Under the pieces are notes generated by a model, which saw only the letters and a list, made by a program, of their open reading frames with translations, did no database searches and was not told the DNA's origin. 32,393 nt of DNA from Spongiibacteraceae bacterium (GTDB taxonomy: Bacteria; Pseudomonadota; Gammaproteobacteria; Pseudomonadales; Spongiibacteraceae): NCBI GenBank assembly GCA_002710725.1, contig PAKT01000043.1, positions 1 to 32,393 of the forward strand. The letters are read 5' to 3'. Below, piece by piece: positions 31,301-32,393 of this stretch (positions are counted from its first letter, which is position 1; every line of letters begins with the position of its first letter). The position numbers and the translations under genes were made by a program.

Positions 31301-32393
31301 ATGAAGTTTATCGTCAAGTTTTTCCCCGAAATCACCATCAAGAGCCGTCCGGTTCGCAAGCAGTTCGTCAAACAGCTGCATACCAATCTCAAGCGCCTGC
31401 TGCAGCCCCTCGACCCTGAAGTACAGGTACTGCGGGAGTGGGACAAGATGGTGGTGAGCACCGCGAGGCAGGAGCCGGAAACGCTGGCGGCCTTTGTGGA
31501 GGTGCTCCGCAACACGCCGGGCATTGCCTATTTTATGGATGTGGTGGAATACCCCCTGGTGGATATCGATGATATCTACCAGAAGACGCTGGCGCTGTGG
31601 GGCGACAGGCTGGCGGGCAAGCGCTTCAGTGTGCGCTGCAAACGCGGCGGCAAGCACGAGTTTCAGTCGCTGGATGTGGAGCGCTATGTCGGCGGCGGCT
31701 TGAATCAGAACACCGACGCTGCGGGGGTGGATCTCGGCAATCCAGAGCTTGTTGTGCGAATAGAGGTGCGCGACGACAAGGTATTTGTGGTTAATCAGCG
31801 CTACCCCGGCCTGGGCGGCTTTCCGCTGGGCAGCCTCGATCCGGTGCTGTCGCTGATCTCCGGGGGGTTTGACTCGCCGGTGGCCAGTTACCTGATGATG
31901 AAGCGCGGCCTGCGCACCCATTTCTGTTTTTTCAACCTGGGCGGCCGCGATCACGAGATCGGAGTCAAAGAGGTGGCCCTGTATCTGTGGATGAAATACG
32001 GCGCCTCGCATCGGGTTAAGTTTGTCACCGTGCCCTTTGAGGGTGTGGTGGGCGAAATCCTGAAAAATGTCGATAACTCGCAGATGGGTGTGGTACTCAA
32101 GCGCATGATGCTGCGCGCTGCGGAAAAGGTCGCCGATGAGCTGAATGTGCAGGCGCTGGTCACGGGTGAGGCCATCGCCCAGGTGTCGAGCCAGACCCTG
32201 ACCAACCTGTCGGTCATTGACGCGGTAACCGACAAGCTTGTACTGCGCCCCCTTATCGCCGCCGACAAGGGCGACATTATTCGCACGGCGGCTGAAATCG
32301 GTACCGAAGAGTTTGCCGCCAATATGCCGGAGTACTGCGGTGTGATTTCAGTCAAGCCAACCACCAAGGCGCGACCGGAGCGCATTGCCGCCC
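31301..32393 (+). CDS. thiI: tRNA 4-thiouridine synthase ThiI, 3' truncated by the window
   Basis: The gene runs out of the right edge; 364 codons are visible. ThiI transfers sulfur to U8 of tRNA (a near-UV sensor base) and also to ThiS for thiamine thiazole synthesis. The N-terminus [15 protein letters not shown] opens the ferredoxin-like and THUMP domains (about 1-165; [20 protein letters not shown]). The PP-loop ATPase motif is [10 protein letters not shown] (from about 187). C346 (MPEYCGVIS) corresponds to the first of the two active cysteines; the second, in the rhodanese domain if present, is outside. thiI is divergent from glnA, with 344 bases between them carrying the glnA promoter and NtrC sites. 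The ribosome site is weak. Confidence 0.96.
   Translation, partial: MKFIVKFFPEITIKSRPVRKQFVKQLHTNLKRLLQPLDPEVQVLREWDKMVVSTARQEPETLAAFVEVLRNTPGIAYFMDVVEYPLVDIDDIYQKTLALWGDRLAGKRFSVRCKRGGKHEFQSLDVERYVGGGLNQNTDAAGVDLGNPELVVRIEVRDDKVFVVNQRYPGLGGFPLGSLDPVLSLISGGFDSPVASYLMMKRGLRTHFCFFNLGGRDHEIGVKEVALYLWMKYGASHRVKFVTVPFEGVVGEILKNVDNSQMGVVLKRMMLRAAEKVADELNVQALVTGEAIAQVSSQTLTNLSVIDAVTDKLVLRPLIAADKGDIIRTAAEIGTEEFAANMPEYCGVISVKPTTKARPERIAA

Noticed and set aside
1-32393. tRNA, rRNA, insertion sequence or phage genes
   Set aside because: I looked for transposase, integrase and tRNA-like cloverleaf signals and saw none that I could support.

Overview
The window looks like a chromosomal stretch of a marine or aquatic gammaproteobacterium, probably in or near the Cellvibrionales (Spongiibacteraceae/Halieaceae-like). 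This placement is an inference from gene content: the block thiI / glnA / DUF4124 / ntrB / ntrC, uup, selO, purU, many c-di-GMP proteins and ACAD11-like fatty-acid genes. Most of the DNA is GC-rich. The exception is the photoreceptor island around 17.3-19.9 kb, which is visibly AT-rich in places (16 G/C in the 60 bases from 17341, against 39 of 60 from 16921).

Layout. 1-1836: the end of a hybrid histidine kinase (receiver + Hpt) followed by a receiver-EAL phosphodiesterase. 1907-4602: a MAPEG membrane protein, a small unknown protein and the ABC-F ATPase Uup. 4756-8343: a very large SBP-CHASE-PAS-GGDEF-EAL protein. 8485-11500: a histidine-phosphatase-like protein, then an acyl-CoA dehydrogenase and a phosphotransferase joined by an ATGA overlap; this pair is the two-gene form of mammalian ACAD10/11, which degrades 4-hydroxyacyl-CoAs. 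11582-12055: an orphan type IV pilin-like gene. 12090-13996 (minus): an aminotransferase and an omega-amidase with overlapping ends, which fits the glutamine transaminase/omega-amidase (methionine salvage) pathway. 14143-17180: a fatty-acyl-CoA ligase, a shikimate-kinase-like protein with one altered substrate-binding position, and purU.

17333-19906 is the most unusual part. Two separate short BLUF blue-light receptors, each with all key flavin-site residues, flank a 56-residue membrane protein with an excellent ribosome site and an unknown exported protein. 20082-21752 holds an MBL-fold-like protein and a histone-deacetylase-family hydrolase three bases apart. A MATE transporter, SelO and a DUF819 membrane protein follow, then an intergenic cluster of TTT-loop hairpins.

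26153-32393 is the nitrogen-control locus. glnA has a textbook sigma54 promoter and two helically phased NtrC sites upstream, plus a good terminator. ntrB and ntrC overlap and are preceded by another NtrC-type dyad next to a candidate -10, suggesting autoregulation. Between glnA and ntrBC lies an exported DUF4124 protein whose signal peptide is built on a hexanucleotide repeat encoding (Arg-Thr)n. thiI runs divergently out of the right edge.

Functions are read from recognised motifs and general family knowledge; no database search was possible.
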